Positions 50,884-59,397 are shown, counted from the stretch's first letter. The stretch: 64,000 nucleotides of DNA from Leadbetterella sp964563435 (GCA_964563435.1 CAZLXI010000002.1:1-64000); one strand, 5' to 3'. Made by a program: numbers and translations. The notes: generated by a model from the letters alone, not told the origin.

Positions 50884-51660
50884 CTATTTACCCGTTTTTT
50901 TTACATCCACCTGCACCGGAAAAAATTCAATTTTCACGATTCGTGTATCGTCATTGCAGTTATTGTCTTTACTGATATCCTCTCCGCCGGTATCGCCAAC
51001 TATGTGAAAGAACTGCACCAGCTCACCTTCCGTGGCAGGTACTTTAATCACCGTGTTGCCGGCTGAATATACCGAGATAAGGCTTCCTATTGCTGATTTG
51101 GTAGCGGTGGCGGGACTGGGGAAACCATGGGCCGCCAAAACACCGCTGGCAATGGTCGAGCCGTCAAAAAATGTTTTCATGGCCTTGTTTACATCTTCTC
51201 CGGGAAACAGGAACTGGAACCCGGCGGCCGGGCTTATAAAAGAGGTTCTGCTGGCTGTAGCTGATCTGATCCGGACAATTTTCTGGCCATACGGCGCATC
51301 GTAGACTTTTTTACTCCAGTTGCCTTCCGTAGTACTCCAGTCGTGTACGGTTTCCTGCGCCCAGAAATAAATCTCTGCCCACAGCGAAGTACTGTCTTCC
51401 CCGATACGCAATTTTACTTCACACTTCACTCTCGGCCCGTTTCCGTCAAACTCCCTGTCACCACGCAGCAGTTTTCTGGGGCAAAGCCACTCATCGATAT
51501 TTTCCAGGTCGATTTTTTCAGTATAAACCTGTGATAACGCCTGGGATAAAGGGGAAGTATCTTTTATGACAACCTTTTTTTGGGTTTGAATTACCTGAGC
51601 CTGCAGGCATGTTATTGATAATAATGCCGCGATTGTCGTAAACAAGGTGTATCTTTTCAT
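50884..51660 (-). CDS. Uncharacterised secreted protein
   Basis: I do not recognise the family. From the ATG at 51660 the 258-residue product has a clear signal peptide (KRYTLFTTIAALLSITCLQAQ, cut after QAQ). The mature part is beta-rich and soluble, with WAEIYFWAQETVHDWSTTEG and YDAPYGQKIVRIRS near the middle. Two cysteines (WLCPRK, NNCNDD) may form a disulfide. The ATG at 51720 adds a basic, non-signal stretch and is less likely. It lies downstream of the PepSY-like genes, separated by a palindrome. Confidence 0.65.
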   Translation of the reverse strand: MKRYTLFTTIAALLSITCLQAQVIQTQKKVVIKDTSPLSQALSQVYTEKIDLENIDEWLCPRKLLRGDREFDGNGPRVKCEVKLRIGEDSTSLWAEIYFWAQETVHDWSTTEGNWSKKVYDAPYGQKIVRIRSATASRTSFISPAAGFQFLFPGEDVNKAMKTFFDGSTIASGVLAAHGFPSPATATKSAIGSLISVYSAGNTVIKVPATEGELVQFFHIVGDTGGEDISKDNNCNDDTRIVKIEFFPVQVDVKKTGK

Positions 51661-51720
51661 CTTTCTTATTTTTTTTGCAAAAGCAAATTTTGATGAAAAA
51701 GCACTACCGCTCAATAGCAT

Positions 51721-51776
51721 GATGATGCGTAAATCGTGTAGATGAGCCTGCCTATCTATACAATTTACGCATCATC
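51721..51776. repeat. 56-bp near-perfect palindrome
   Basis: GATGATGCGTAAAT (51721-51734) and ATTTACGCATCATC (51763-51776) are perfect reverse complements. The pairing continues after one mismatch with GTGTAGAT/ATCTATAC (one wobble), leaving a loop of about 10 bases. No T-run follows on either strand. It sits between the uncharacterised secreted protein and the PepSY-like gene. Confidence 0.6.
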
Positions 51777-51788
51777 TGCGTTTGGTTT

Positions 51789-52220
51789 TCAGGAATCTAT
51801 TCTCAGAAAATCACCCGCTTTGGTAAACTCAAGCTCCATCTTATTATCGAGCTCCACCTGCTGGCGCCTGTCATCCAGCTCCCACTGCAGGATTTGATGC
51901 CCCGGGTAATTGGTCCTGACATAATTAAGAACCTTTTCGGGGATCACGGAATCCGGAAGGGCATTGCGGGACTCAATGGAGGTAACCTCGTGTTTTTTGT
52001 TGAATTCCAGGCTGATATTTCCTTCCAGGATCACATCGTAAGATTTGGATAAGCCTTCCCTGTCTTTCACGGCCTGAAGTATTTTGGCCGAAGAGAAATG
52101 CGTGGTCACGTAAGCGGTGATGGCCGACGGTACCTCGTTTTCCGCCAGTACCTTCTGGCTTTCGCATGCAGGGATAAACCACGTGGACATCAGCAATAAA
52201 ACAAATGATAGTTTTTTCAT
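51789..52220 (-). CDS. PepSY-like lipoprotein (paralogue 1)
   Basis: The 143-residue protein has a signal with lipobox-type PAC (Cys 19). It then carries two PepSY-like units (VPSAITAYVTTHFSSAKIL and IPEKVLNYVRTNYPGHQIL), each a helix followed by strands (ISLEFNKKHEV, MELEFTKAGDFLRIDS). Such periplasmic PepSY-like proteins of Bacteroidota commonly sit beside two-component systems, and their ligand is unknown. It is the second gene after its paralogue (28 bp) and probably shares its promoter. Confidence 0.82.
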   Translation of the reverse strand: MKKLSFVLLLMSTWFIPACESQKVLAENEVPSAITAYVTTHFSSAKILQAVKDREGLSKSYDVILEGNISLEFNKKHEVTSIESRNALPDSVIPEKVLNYVRTNYPGHQILQWELDDRRQQVELDNKMELEFTKAGDFLRIDS

Positions 52221-52248
52221 GATATATTTGATTTGGTTAATTGTTTAC

Positions 52249-52689
52249 TCAGCTGTCTATTTTTATAAAATTCCCGTCAGCATCAAATTCCAGCTCCAGC
52301 CCGTTGGAGATCTCCACCTCATATGATTTACGGTCTTTTTCTATTTTGACCACTTCATTATTCGGGAAGCTCTTTTTGATATAAGCCAGGATCTTTTCGG
52401 GAATAAACAGGGTAGGGATAGGCCTGCGGTTGCCGTCTACCTCCTTCCAGTTTCCTTTTTTATCAAATTTGATCTTTATCTTATCGAGAAAGTCTACTTT
52501 GTATTCAATGTTCAGCAGGTCTTCGGTTTCTTTCAGAATATGCCGCGCTTTTTCCCTGGTAAAATTCTTTTTAATAAATACCTGTGCTTTTTCAGGCAGC
52601 TCGTTAAGATCTATTTTCTGGACTTTTTGCGCATGCGCCATCCCTGAAAATGCCATAAGCAGGATCACCGGTAAGATTATTCGCATCAC
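52249..52689 (-). CDS. PepSY-like secreted protein (paralogue 2)
   Basis: The 146-residue protein has a signal peptide (ILPVILLMAFSGMAHA). Two PepSY-like units are recognisable from LPEKAQVFIKKNFTREKA and IPEKILAYIKKSFPNNEV, ending in LELEFDADGNFIKIDS, closely parallel to the paralogue downstream. It begins 26 bp after the histidine kinase stop. The putative operator at 52730-52744 and a -7-like GAACTTTG at 52710-52717 precede it, so it is a likely direct target of the two-component system. Confidence 0.82.
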   Translation of the reverse strand: MMRIILPVILLMAFSGMAHAQKVQKIDLNELPEKAQVFIKKNFTREKARHILKETEDLLNIEYKVDFLDKIKIKFDKKGNWKEVDGNRRPIPTLFIPEKILAYIKKSFPNNEVVKIEKDRKSYEVEISNGLELEFDADGNFIKIDS

Positions 52690-52709
52690 TGTTAATTGTT
52701 TTGATGATG

Positions 52710-52717
52710 CAAAGTTC
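52710..52717 (-). promoter_or_regulatory. -7-like element GAACTTTG upstream of the PepSY-like genes
   Basis: The minus strand reads GAACTTTG, one mismatch from TAnnTTTG, 20 bp upstream of the PepSY-like start and 12 bp from the putative operator, the same spacing as at the response regulator promoter. Confidence 0.45.
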
Positions 52718-54014
52718 AGGAGCGATTTGGGAAAGAATTGGGAACGTTCCGTTCAATAGTGAAAAAATGCCGGTCGTCGCTGTAAGAATAATTGACCCGC
52801 AGTTCAGGATAGGTTTTCACGATGCTTTCCACGATAGATAATCCCAGTCCTGAGGAACTGTTGTCAGCCGAAAATTTATAAAACCGTTCAAAAATGATAA
52901 GGGGGTTCAGGGGCGGCAGAAGGCTGGTATTGGAAATACTGAATGCATTTTGACGGATGCTCACTTCTATTATTCCCTGTATGGTATTGTAGCGGATGGC
53001 ATTCCTGAGCAGGTTGGAAACCAGGATGATCATCAGGGCCCTGTTGGCATGAAGGGTGAAGTCTTCTTTATTTTCCAGGCGCAGGGTTAAGTTTTTAAAA
53101 CGAATGATCTCGTCGAGCTCTGCCAGCACCTCGTCCAATACCGTACGGATACTGACCGTTTCTTTTTCCCCGAACTGGCGGTTCTCTATCCTGGAAAGCA
53201 TAAGCAGGGATTTGTTCAGGTTGACCATCCGGAGAAGTGACCTTTTCGTTTCTTCGATCTCCGTGCTTTGCGCTTCGTTCAGGTCGCCGTTTTCCAGCAG
53301 CAGGTCGAGCTTGTTGATGGTGATGGCCAGAGGGGTCTGCAGCTCATGTGACGCATTTTCAATGAATTGTTTTTGCCGCAGGAAAAGGTTTTCGTTCCGG
53401 TCGATCATTTCCTGGATTTTCTGATCGAGGATAATGAATTCGCTGACAGTACTGTTGACCGGCTGAACCCGGGAACCACCCCCGAATTTGTAATTCTGCA
53501 GGTCTTTTATCAAACTTTTCAGCGGTTTCAATGCTCTTTCCAATACAAAATTATTGACAAGGAATAGAGTAAAAACGATCAGCAGGTATAAAACCACCAG
53601 GGCGATGGTCAGGTCGATCAGGAAATCGTCTTCCTCCACGGTCGATGTCCGGATCTCCAGGGAATAGGGGAGGCCGTCAGGCGCGTAAAACCCGGTGCGG
53701 AGAACGCGGTAGGGCTCCATCTCGTCATCGTATTCCATGTAGATCATTTCCTTGGAAAAAATATTGGCCTTCCGGAGGGAATCACTGGGAAGAATACGGA
53801 ACTGGTTAATCCCGAATGCCCTTGTCTGCAGTACCGTAGAGTCGATATAGGCCTGGCGGATAATGTTTATTTTCTGGTTTTTGAGCCCGTCATCCACATT
53901 GTCATAGACCTCATCGAGGATGAAGGCGTAGAAAAGCCCGGCCCAGACCGCCACCACGACCAGCAGGATGTACACCAGGTGCTTTAAGGTATAATTTTTA
54001 AGCGATTTTCCCAT
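52716..54014 (-). CDS. Sensor histidine kinase
   Basis: The 432-residue kinase has two transmembrane helices (about 13-32 and 135-155) around a periplasmic sensor of about 100 residues and a short HAMP-like linker. The H-box is ASHELQTPLA, with phospho-acceptor H223, and the ATPase domain carries LRNAIRYN (N-box) and SGLGLSIVESI (G-box). It autophosphorylates and passes phosphate to the response regulator encoded directly upstream; stop and start share one base. Its 3' end carries the putative operator of the PepSY genes. Confidence 0.92.
   Translation of the reverse strand: MGKSLKNYTLKHLVYILLVVVAVWAGLFYAFILDEVYDNVDDGLKNQKINIIRQAYIDSTVLQTRAFGINQFRILPSDSLRKANIFSKEMIYMEYDDEMEPYRVLRTGFYAPDGLPYSLEIRTSTVEEDDFLIDLTIALVVLYLLIVFTLFLVNNFVLERALKPLKSLIKDLQNYKFGGGSRVQPVNSTVSEFIILDQKIQEMIDRNENLFLRQKQFIENASHELQTPLAITINKLDLLLENGDLNEAQSTEIEETKRSLLRMVNLNKSLLMLSRIENRQFGEKETVSIRTVLDEVLAELDEIIRFKNLTLRLENKEDFTLHANRALMIILVSNLLRNAIRYNTIQGIIEVSIRQNAFSISNTSLLPPLNPLIIFERFYKFSADNSSSGLGLSIVESIVKTYPELRVNYSYSDDRHFFTIERNVPNSFPNRS
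52730..52744. promoter_or_regulatory. Putative response-regulator operator, copy 1
   Basis: GGAAAGAATTGGGAA occurs here and identically at 54724-54738. The two GGAA half-sites are 11 bp apart in direct orientation, as is usual for OmpR-family dimers. The site is 12 bp upstream of the -7 element of the PepSY-like genes and lies within the last codons of the kinase gene. Confidence 0.55.
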
Positions 54015-54685
54015 CAGACCAGTTTATAGCCTACTCCGTAAACGGCCTGCAGGTCGGCCGCGGAGTGATTATCCTTTAATTTTTTTCTCAGGTTTTTTAC
54101 CTGGGAATAGATGAAGTCGAGGCTGTCGGCCTGATCGATGTTATCTCCCCAGATCGACTCGGCCAGAGTGGTCTTCTGGAGCAGCTTGTTCGGCCTGACC
54201 ATGAAGTAGTAAAGCATGTCGTACTCTTTTCGGTTCAGACTGACCTCCTGCCCATTGATCTTCAGAATCCGGTCTTCGGGATAGATCTTCAGGTTCTTGT
54301 AAACGATATGGTCCCCGCCGTTCCGGACCCGCCTGCGGAGGGCGGAGTTGATACGGGAATGCAGCTCGGCCAGGTGAAACGGCTTGGCCAGGTAATCATC
54401 GGCACCCAGGTCCAGGCCGGCCACCTTATCATCGACCGCATCCTTTGCGGAAAGTATGATCACCGAAGTTTCCGGATGAAGCTTCCGGATCTCTTTTAGT
54501 ATATCCAGTCCGTTACCGCCGGGAAGCATAAGGTCGAGCAGGATGCAGTCGTATTTGTAATCTTCTGTTTTGCGTAATCCTGCGTTGTAATCCGATGCGT
54601 ATTCCACTAAATGCCGGGATGCCTCGAGCGAGCTCTGAACTGTTTTCCGGAGTTCCGGTTCATCTTCTATGATAAGAATTTTCAT
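54014..54685 (-). CDS. OmpR-family response regulator
   Basis: This 223-residue protein has a receiver domain (EDE at 7-9, phospho-acceptor D51, conserved Lys in AKPFHL) and a C-terminal winged helix (VSLNRKEYDMLYYFM, then DFIYSQVKNLRKKL). It should regulate genes in response to the kinase with which it shares an overlapping base. An identical 15-bp motif stands before its own promoter and before the PepSY-like genes, which suggests autoregulation. Confidence 0.93.
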   Translation of the reverse strand: MKILIIEDEPELRKTVQSSLEASRHLVEYASDYNAGLRKTEDYKYDCILLDLMLPGGNGLDILKEIRKLHPETSVIILSAKDAVDDKVAGLDLGADDYLAKPFHLAELHSRINSALRRRVRNGGDHIVYKNLKIYPEDRILKINGQEVSLNRKEYDMLYYFMVRPNKLLQKTTLAESIWGDNIDQADSLDFIYSQVKNLRKKLKDNHSAADLQAVYGVGYKLV

Positions 54686-54703
54686 CCGATCTGATTTTTA
54701 CCG

Positions 54704-54711
54704 CAAGATTA
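54704..54711 (-). promoter_or_regulatory. -7-like element TAATCTTG for the two-component operon
   Basis: The minus strand reads TAATCTTG, one mismatch from TAnnTTTG, 18 bp upstream of the response regulator ATG and 12 bp from the second operator copy. Confidence 0.45.
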
Positions 54712-54723
54712 GATGTAAAATTA

Positions 54724-54738
54724 GGAAAGAATTGGGAA
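54724..54738. promoter_or_regulatory. Putative response-regulator operator, copy 2
   Basis: This is the identical 15-mer GGAAAGAATTGGGAA in the same orientation and at the same 12-bp distance from a -7-like element as copy 1. It lies between the divergent regulator and DUF5695 genes, so it could act on both. Confidence 0.55.
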
Positions 54739-54885
54739 GAGAGGCTTTTACAGTCGCTGATATCTGGCGGAGCACTTACTTATTTTATCAAAGAGTGCTT
54801 TAATTTTATCTAATGTATGCCGGGTGTTTGACGGAGAGACAAAAGTTTCTGATTTTTGGTATAGATGTATTCAAATGGTATCGAT

Positions 54886-57585
54886 ATGAAACTATCCTTA
54901 AAAATCCTTGTTGTTTTATTGCTTGCGGGCTATGGAGAGGCTTTGGCTCAATCTCCCTGGGAAAGGATAGCCCGGCTTCCTTCCACATTGGGCGTTGAAA
55001 AAGGCAGTAAGGCTTTTACTACAAAAGATTTCAGGCTGGAAGTGCTCAATTCCTCTCACACGGCTTCAGCCGTGTCGCCGGTGAATGATACGATCTTCGA
55101 TTATACCCCGGATGAGCGCCTGAAGCAGCGAGATAAGGACGGCTTCTATCACCTCGGGGATATCAATATCCGGTACAGAACCGGAAACACCGGGGAGTGG
55201 ACGGCCTTTTCTTCGGCAAAGAAAAGAAAGGATGTGAAGGTATTACCGGCCGGAAAAAACGGGCTGGCAGCATCCGACCTGTCGGGTTTACTGGACGCCG
55301 GCGCGCCTTTAAGCGTGAAACGTTTCTGGGAATCGGACGGTAAAAACGTGATCCTTCGTTTTGAGATCCGGAATATTTCAGGCTCCCCGGTGGAGATCGG
55401 CTCGCTGGGGATCCCCATGATCTTTAACAATATCCTGCAGGATAAGAAGCTGGATGATGCCCATATCGATAATGTATTTTTTGATCCTTATATCGGTAAG
55501 GATGCCGGTTACCTACAGGTGAACCGGCTTCACGGCAAGGGAGCCTCCCTGCTGGTATTGCCGCATGAGAACGCGGCTTTTGAAGCCTATAATCCGGTGA
55601 ATGACGACCCTACCCCGCGGAGCATTGTCTTTGAAGGATTTCATGAATGGATGATCCACAGCAAGGCGCACGCCGAAACGGAGTGGAAAGGGGTGGAGCA
55701 ATGGAATGAGCCTACTTCGGCGACGCTTAAGCCGGGTGAAGTCCGTTCTTTCTCCCTGCGGTTTGTTTTCGCACCTTCTATTCGCAGGATCGAATCGCAG
55801 CTGGAGAAAGAAGGGCAGCCGGTGGCTGTAGGACTGCCCGGTTATGTTCTTCCGCAAAATGAAAATGCCGTACTTTACCTGAATTATAAGCAGAAGGGGG
55901 CATCCTTGGAGGTGTTTCCACAGGGAGCCCTGTCGGTGAAGCCGGCCGGTAAAAAGGGGAAATGGGAAAGCTATCAGATCAGAGGAGAACAATGGGGAAG
56001 GGCCCGGTTGACGGTAAAGTATAAGGACGGCTCCGTTCAGACCATCCATTATAAAGTGATCAAGCCCCAGGAAGAAGTGGTGAAAGACCTGGGCAATTTC
56101 CTGACCACCCGGCAATGGTTCGATGATCAAAACGACCCCTTCGGACGGGCTCCTTCTATCATCACCTATGATAACGAAGAGAAGAAGCAGGTGACCCAGG
56201 AGCAGCGGGCCTGGTATGCCGGACTGAGTGATGAGGCAGGTGCAGCCAGCTGGCTGGCGGCTTTTATGAAGCAGTCACTGATACCGGATAAGGCGGAGGT
56301 GGAAAAGCTGAAGCTTTTTGCCCGCGAAACGCTATGGGGTGGTATCCAGTACAGCGAAGGGGAGAACAAATACGGGGTGAAGAAGAGCCTGTTCTACTAC
56401 GAGCCGGATTCCATGCCGAAAGGTACCTACCGCGAAGATATCAACTGGAAAGTATGGTCGGCCTGGCCCAAGAAGGAAGCCGATAAACCGGGCCGTTCGT
56501 ACAATTACCCGCATGTGGCGGCGGCCCATTGGGTCTTGTACCGCCTGGCCAGGAATCATCAAGGCCTGGCGGAGGAGATTGACTGGCGGGAAAGCCTGCA
56601 AAATGCCTATCATACGGCCAAGGCTATGGTAAACCTGGCGCCATATTATGCGCAATTCGGCCAGATGGAGGGGTCGGTTTTTCTGTATATCCTGGAGGAT
56701 CTGAATCGTGAAGGTATACTGGATATGGCCAACGAACTGGAAGCCGCCATGAAAAAGCGGGCTGACCATTGGAAAACGCTGGGTTATCCGTTTGGCAGCG
56801 AAATGCCCTGGGACTCCACCGGCCAGGAAGAGGTATATATGTGGTCGAAGTATTTCGGGAATGCCGATAAGGCGGAGGTTACGCTGAATGCCATCCTGGC
56901 CTATATGCCTGCCGTGCCGCACTGGGGATATAACGGCAGTGCCCGAAGGTACTGGGATTTTGTATACGGCGGCAAGTTGTCGCGGATCGAGCGTCAGCTT
57001 CACCATTACGGTTCGGCGCTGAACTCCATCCCGGTGTCGGATGCGTTCCGGGATAACCCGGACGATTTCTACCTGCTGCGGGTAGGGCATGCCGGCGCTA
57101 TGGGCGCCCTGGCCAATATTACGCAGGAAGGATTCGGCCCGGCGGCTTTTCATTCGTATCCCTCCACCCTGGAAATTGACGGGATCACCGGCGATTACGG
57201 GAGCGGCTTTTACGGCTATGCGGTCAATTCCGGAACGTATATCATCGTTCACCCTGAGTTTGGGCCGGTAGCTTTCAGCGGTAATCTCTCTCAAAGCGGC
57301 GACTGGCTGAATACGGAGATCACTTCCGCAGGAAAATCCAGGGTTTACCTCGCTCCGGGGAAGCTGTGGATCACCCTGGATGCCGGAAAAGTGTCAGCGC
57401 TGAACTATAACCTGAAGACCGGGGAAGTACAGGTAGTGCTCGAACCGGCCGACGAATTTACAAAGACGGCCTATGTACGGACAGAATCACCGGAATCTTA
57501 CCGCACCGATGCTCCGAAAGACAGCAGGGGAAATTATGCCGTGCCTCTGAGCGGGGAAAAGACAGTTTTGAAGCTGTTAAAGTAA
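54886..57585 (+). CDS. Secreted DUF5695-like protein
   Basis: From the ATG at 54886 (MKLSLKILVVLLLAGYGEALA signal peptide) this is an 899-residue exported protein. The N-terminal third is a beta-sandwich (LGDINIRYRTGN, VLRFEIRNISGSPVEIG). The second half is helical and Trp/Tyr rich like an (alpha/alpha)6 barrel (PHVAAAHWVLYRLARN, VYMWSKYFGNADKAE, VPHWGYNGSARRYWDF), and a beta-sandwich ends it. This layout fits glycan-active enzymes, and I assign it to DUF5695 from pattern memory. Catalytic residues cannot be named. It is divergent from the two-component operon. Confidence 0.72.
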   Translation: MKLSLKILVVLLLAGYGEALAQSPWERIARLPSTLGVEKGSKAFTTKDFRLEVLNSSHTASAVSPVNDTIFDYTPDERLKQRDKDGFYHLGDINIRYRTGNTGEWTAFSSAKKRKDVKVLPAGKNGLAASDLSGLLDAGAPLSVKRFWESDGKNVILRFEIRNISGSPVEIGSLGIPMIFNNILQDKKLDDAHIDNVFFDPYIGKDAGYLQVNRLHGKGASLLVLPHENAAFEAYNPVNDDPTPRSIVFEGFHEWMIHSKAHAETEWKGVEQWNEPTSATLKPGEVRSFSLRFVFAPSIRRIESQLEKEGQPVAVGLPGYVLPQNENAVLYLNYKQKGASLEVFPQGALSVKPAGKKGKWESYQIRGEQWGRARLTVKYKDGSVQTIHYKVIKPQEEVVKDLGNFLTTRQWFDDQNDPFGRAPSIITYDNEEKKQVTQEQRAWYAGLSDEAGAASWLAAFMKQSLIPDKAEVEKLKLFARETLWGGIQYSEGENKYGVKKSLFYYEPDSMPKGTYREDINWKVWSAWPKKEADKPGRSYNYPHVAAAHWVLYRLARNHQGLAEEIDWRESLQNAYHTAKAMVNLAPYYAQFGQMEGSVFLYILEDLNREGILDMANELEAAMKKRADHWKTLGYPFGSEMPWDSTGQEEVYMWSKYFGNADKAEVTLNAILAYMPAVPHWGYNGSARRYWDFVYGGKLSRIERQLHHYGSALNSIPVSDAFRDNPDDFYLLRVGHAGAMGALANITQEGFGPAAFHSYPSTLEIDGITGDYGSGFYGYAVNSGTYIIVHPEFGPVAFSGNLSQSGDWLNTEITSAGKSRVYLAPGKLWITLDAGKVSALNYNLKTGEVQVVLEPADEFTKTAYVRTESPESYRTDAPKDSRGNYAVPLSGEKTVLKLLK

Positions 57586-57739
57586 AAGAAAATCGGGTTT
57601 GTTTAGCATATAGTCAGGGGGAAGTCAGATTGGGTGCGGTGGTTGCTGTACCCACTTTTTACAGAGCCACAGGGGAGGTAGACCGGACTTTAGAATAATA
57701 TTGAGCATACTCCGGAAATTTTATTCGATAAATTATCTA

Positions 57740-57795
57740 ATTTGCAGAAGAAGAAGGCGGTAGGGAAACCGGCCGACTGCCCTGAACCTGCAAAT
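57740..57795 (+). promoter_or_regulatory. Possible structured leader before the AraC-type regulator
   Basis: ATTTGCAG (57740-57747) and CTGCAAAT (57788-57795) pair, enclosing GC-rich complementary pieces (GGCGGTAGGG and CCGACTGCCC). The structure ends three bases before the ATG. TAATTTG at its left end could be a promoter element instead, in which case the stem would not be transcribed. Confidence 0.3.
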
Positions 57796-57797
57796 CA

Positions 57798-59273
57798 ATG
57801 AGAAGTTCAGAAAAGGTCTGGATAGAAAAGCTTAACCGGATTATAGAAAGTAATCTGGACAACCCGGCTTTTGACAGTGCCTGGATATGCCGGGAATTAG
57901 GTATAAGCCGGTCGCAGCTGTATCGTTTGGTGAAGGAATACAGCCATCTTTCTCCTTCTCTTTATTTCCGTCAGAGAAAACTTATCCGGGCTAAGGAATT
58001 ATTGGCCGATCCGGACCTGAAGATTGCCGAAATAGCCTATCGATTAGGGATCGACAGCCCGCAGAATTTCAGTAAGTACTTTGCACAGGAATTCGGAATT
58101 AGCCCATCTGACTATAGAAAAAACCTGACCCTGCTGATACCTCGCGCCGATGCTCCGGCGGTTATTTCTCCTGGAGCACGTTCGGAAGCCCCCCCGGAAA
58201 CCGCAGTAGCCGGCAGAAAATACATTTATACGGGATTAGGTACGATGCTCATCCTTGTTGCTGTTATTACCGCCTATTTCAGAAAAGCTGAAGAAGGAAA
58301 ACCTCCTGTAGCCGAACAAATTAACAGGAATATGACCTCTGATCCGGAGGCTTATCGGGAATATCTGCTGGGACTGGAACTGACCAGGAGCCGGACCCGG
58401 GAGAAGCTGGAAGCCGGGCTTGAGAAATTTTCAAATGCCATTGCCCTGGATTCGCAATTTGCGATGGCCTACGCTAACCGTTCTGTGGCTTACTTTCTGC
58501 TGGGAGAAGGAGATTTCCTGGATGAGAATACCAGTAATCAACTGGCGGAGCAAAATTCAATGACAGCGATCAGGCTGGATGCCGGTAACAGCCTGGCCTA
58601 TGCCAATCTGGGCAATCTTTACCGCAGCCAGCATAAATGGGCAGAGGCCAAAAAGGCCTACCAGGCGGCTTTAAAATACGATCCTGAGAATGCCCTCATC
58701 CATTACTGGTACAGCTTATTGCTTCGGTCTACCGGAAATATAAAGGAAGCGATCCGCCAAAGTTCAAAAGCGGCAGCGCTGAACCCGCTTGATCATGTCA
58801 TCAATGCCGGGCATATCATTAACTGCATTTACGGCGGTGAATTAGAGATGGCCGGGAAGATATTGAAAGAAGGGGAGCTTCTCTTTAATGATGCGTTTAC
58901 CTATTATTGGACAAAGGGTACTTATTTCGCGGTCAAAGAAGATTATACTTCAGCTTTGGAGTGTTATGCAGAGGCCAGCCGCCGGAATCCCCAACTGAAA
59001 GTAGTAAGATACCAGACGGTCTTTTGTAAGGCCAGAGCCGGTCAGATGAAAGAAGTCAATGATTACCTGGACAGCCTCCCCGACCTTTCTGAAAATTATG
59101 TTTCGAGATCAGTGATCTATGCCGGATTAAACGATAAAGAAAAGAGCCTGTTCTACCTGCAAAAAGCCACCGACCACAACATTCTCCCAACCGATCTTAA
59201 AGTACTCCCGTTTCTTGATATTCTTCGCGGTGATCCACGGTACGAAGCTATTCTGGGGAAGTTTGGACTTTAA
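57798..59273 (+). CDS. Transmembrane regulator: AraC-type HTH, one TM helix, TPR domain
   Basis: The 491-residue protein begins with an AraC/XylS DNA-binding domain (about 8-110) having both helix-turn-helix motifs (DSAWICRELGISRSQLYRLV and IAEIAYRLGIDSPQNFSKYF). A Pro/Ala linker follows, then a single membrane helix (142-160, TGLGTMLILVAVITAYF). A TPR-rich C-terminal half (about 180-490) includes FAMAYANRSVAYFLLGEG and AYANLGNLYRSQHKWAEA. Bacteroidota usually put AraC domains at the C-terminus after TPRs; here the order matches CadC/ToxR regulators. It probably senses something across the membrane and controls the transporters downstream. Confidence 0.85.
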   Translation: MRSSEKVWIEKLNRIIESNLDNPAFDSAWICRELGISRSQLYRLVKEYSHLSPSLYFRQRKLIRAKELLADPDLKIAEIAYRLGIDSPQNFSKYFAQEFGISPSDYRKNLTLLIPRADAPAVISPGARSEAPPETAVAGRKYIYTGLGTMLILVAVITAYFRKAEEGKPPVAEQINRNMTSDPEAYREYLLGLELTRSRTREKLEAGLEKFSNAIALDSQFAMAYANRSVAYFLLGEGDFLDENTSNQLAEQNSMTAIRLDAGNSLAYANLGNLYRSQHKWAEAKKAYQAALKYDPENALIHYWYSLLLRSTGNIKEAIRQSSKAAALNPLDHVINAGHIINCIYGGELEMAGKILKEGELLFNDAFTYYWTKGTYFAVKEDYTSALECYAEASRRNPQLKVVRYQTVFCKARAGQMKEVNDYLDSLPDLSENYVSRSVIYAGLNDKEKSLFYLQKATDHNILPTDLKVLPFLDILRGDPRYEAILGKFGL

Positions 59274-59280
59274 ACTTCCC
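59256..59280 (+). terminator. Hairpin across the stop codon of the regulator gene
   Basis: GGGAAGTTT (59256-59264) and AAACTTCCC (59272-59280) pair around a 7-base loop that contains the stop codon. No T-run follows, so termination is uncertain. Confidence 0.35.
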
Positions 59281-59397
59281 GGCTGACCAAATAAGCTAAG
59301 CAATTGAACAGATAGACCAACACGGTTGAAGGGTGGGCTTTTTACTTTTGAAAAGTTTTTACCCCTTAATAGAGAAATTAACCTGAACCAACATTTT

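Noticed and set aside
56332..57294. Long antisense ORF (320 codons) inside the DUF5695 gene
   Set aside because: The sense frame has a signal peptide and clear domain-like sequence. The antisense product has no recognisable pattern and arises from codon bias.
57740..57795. Cobalamin-type riboswitch before the AraC-type regulator
   Set aside because: TAGGGAA-n-CCGG is faintly similar to the riboswitch core, but the element is far too short and lacks the B12 box and the surrounding stems.
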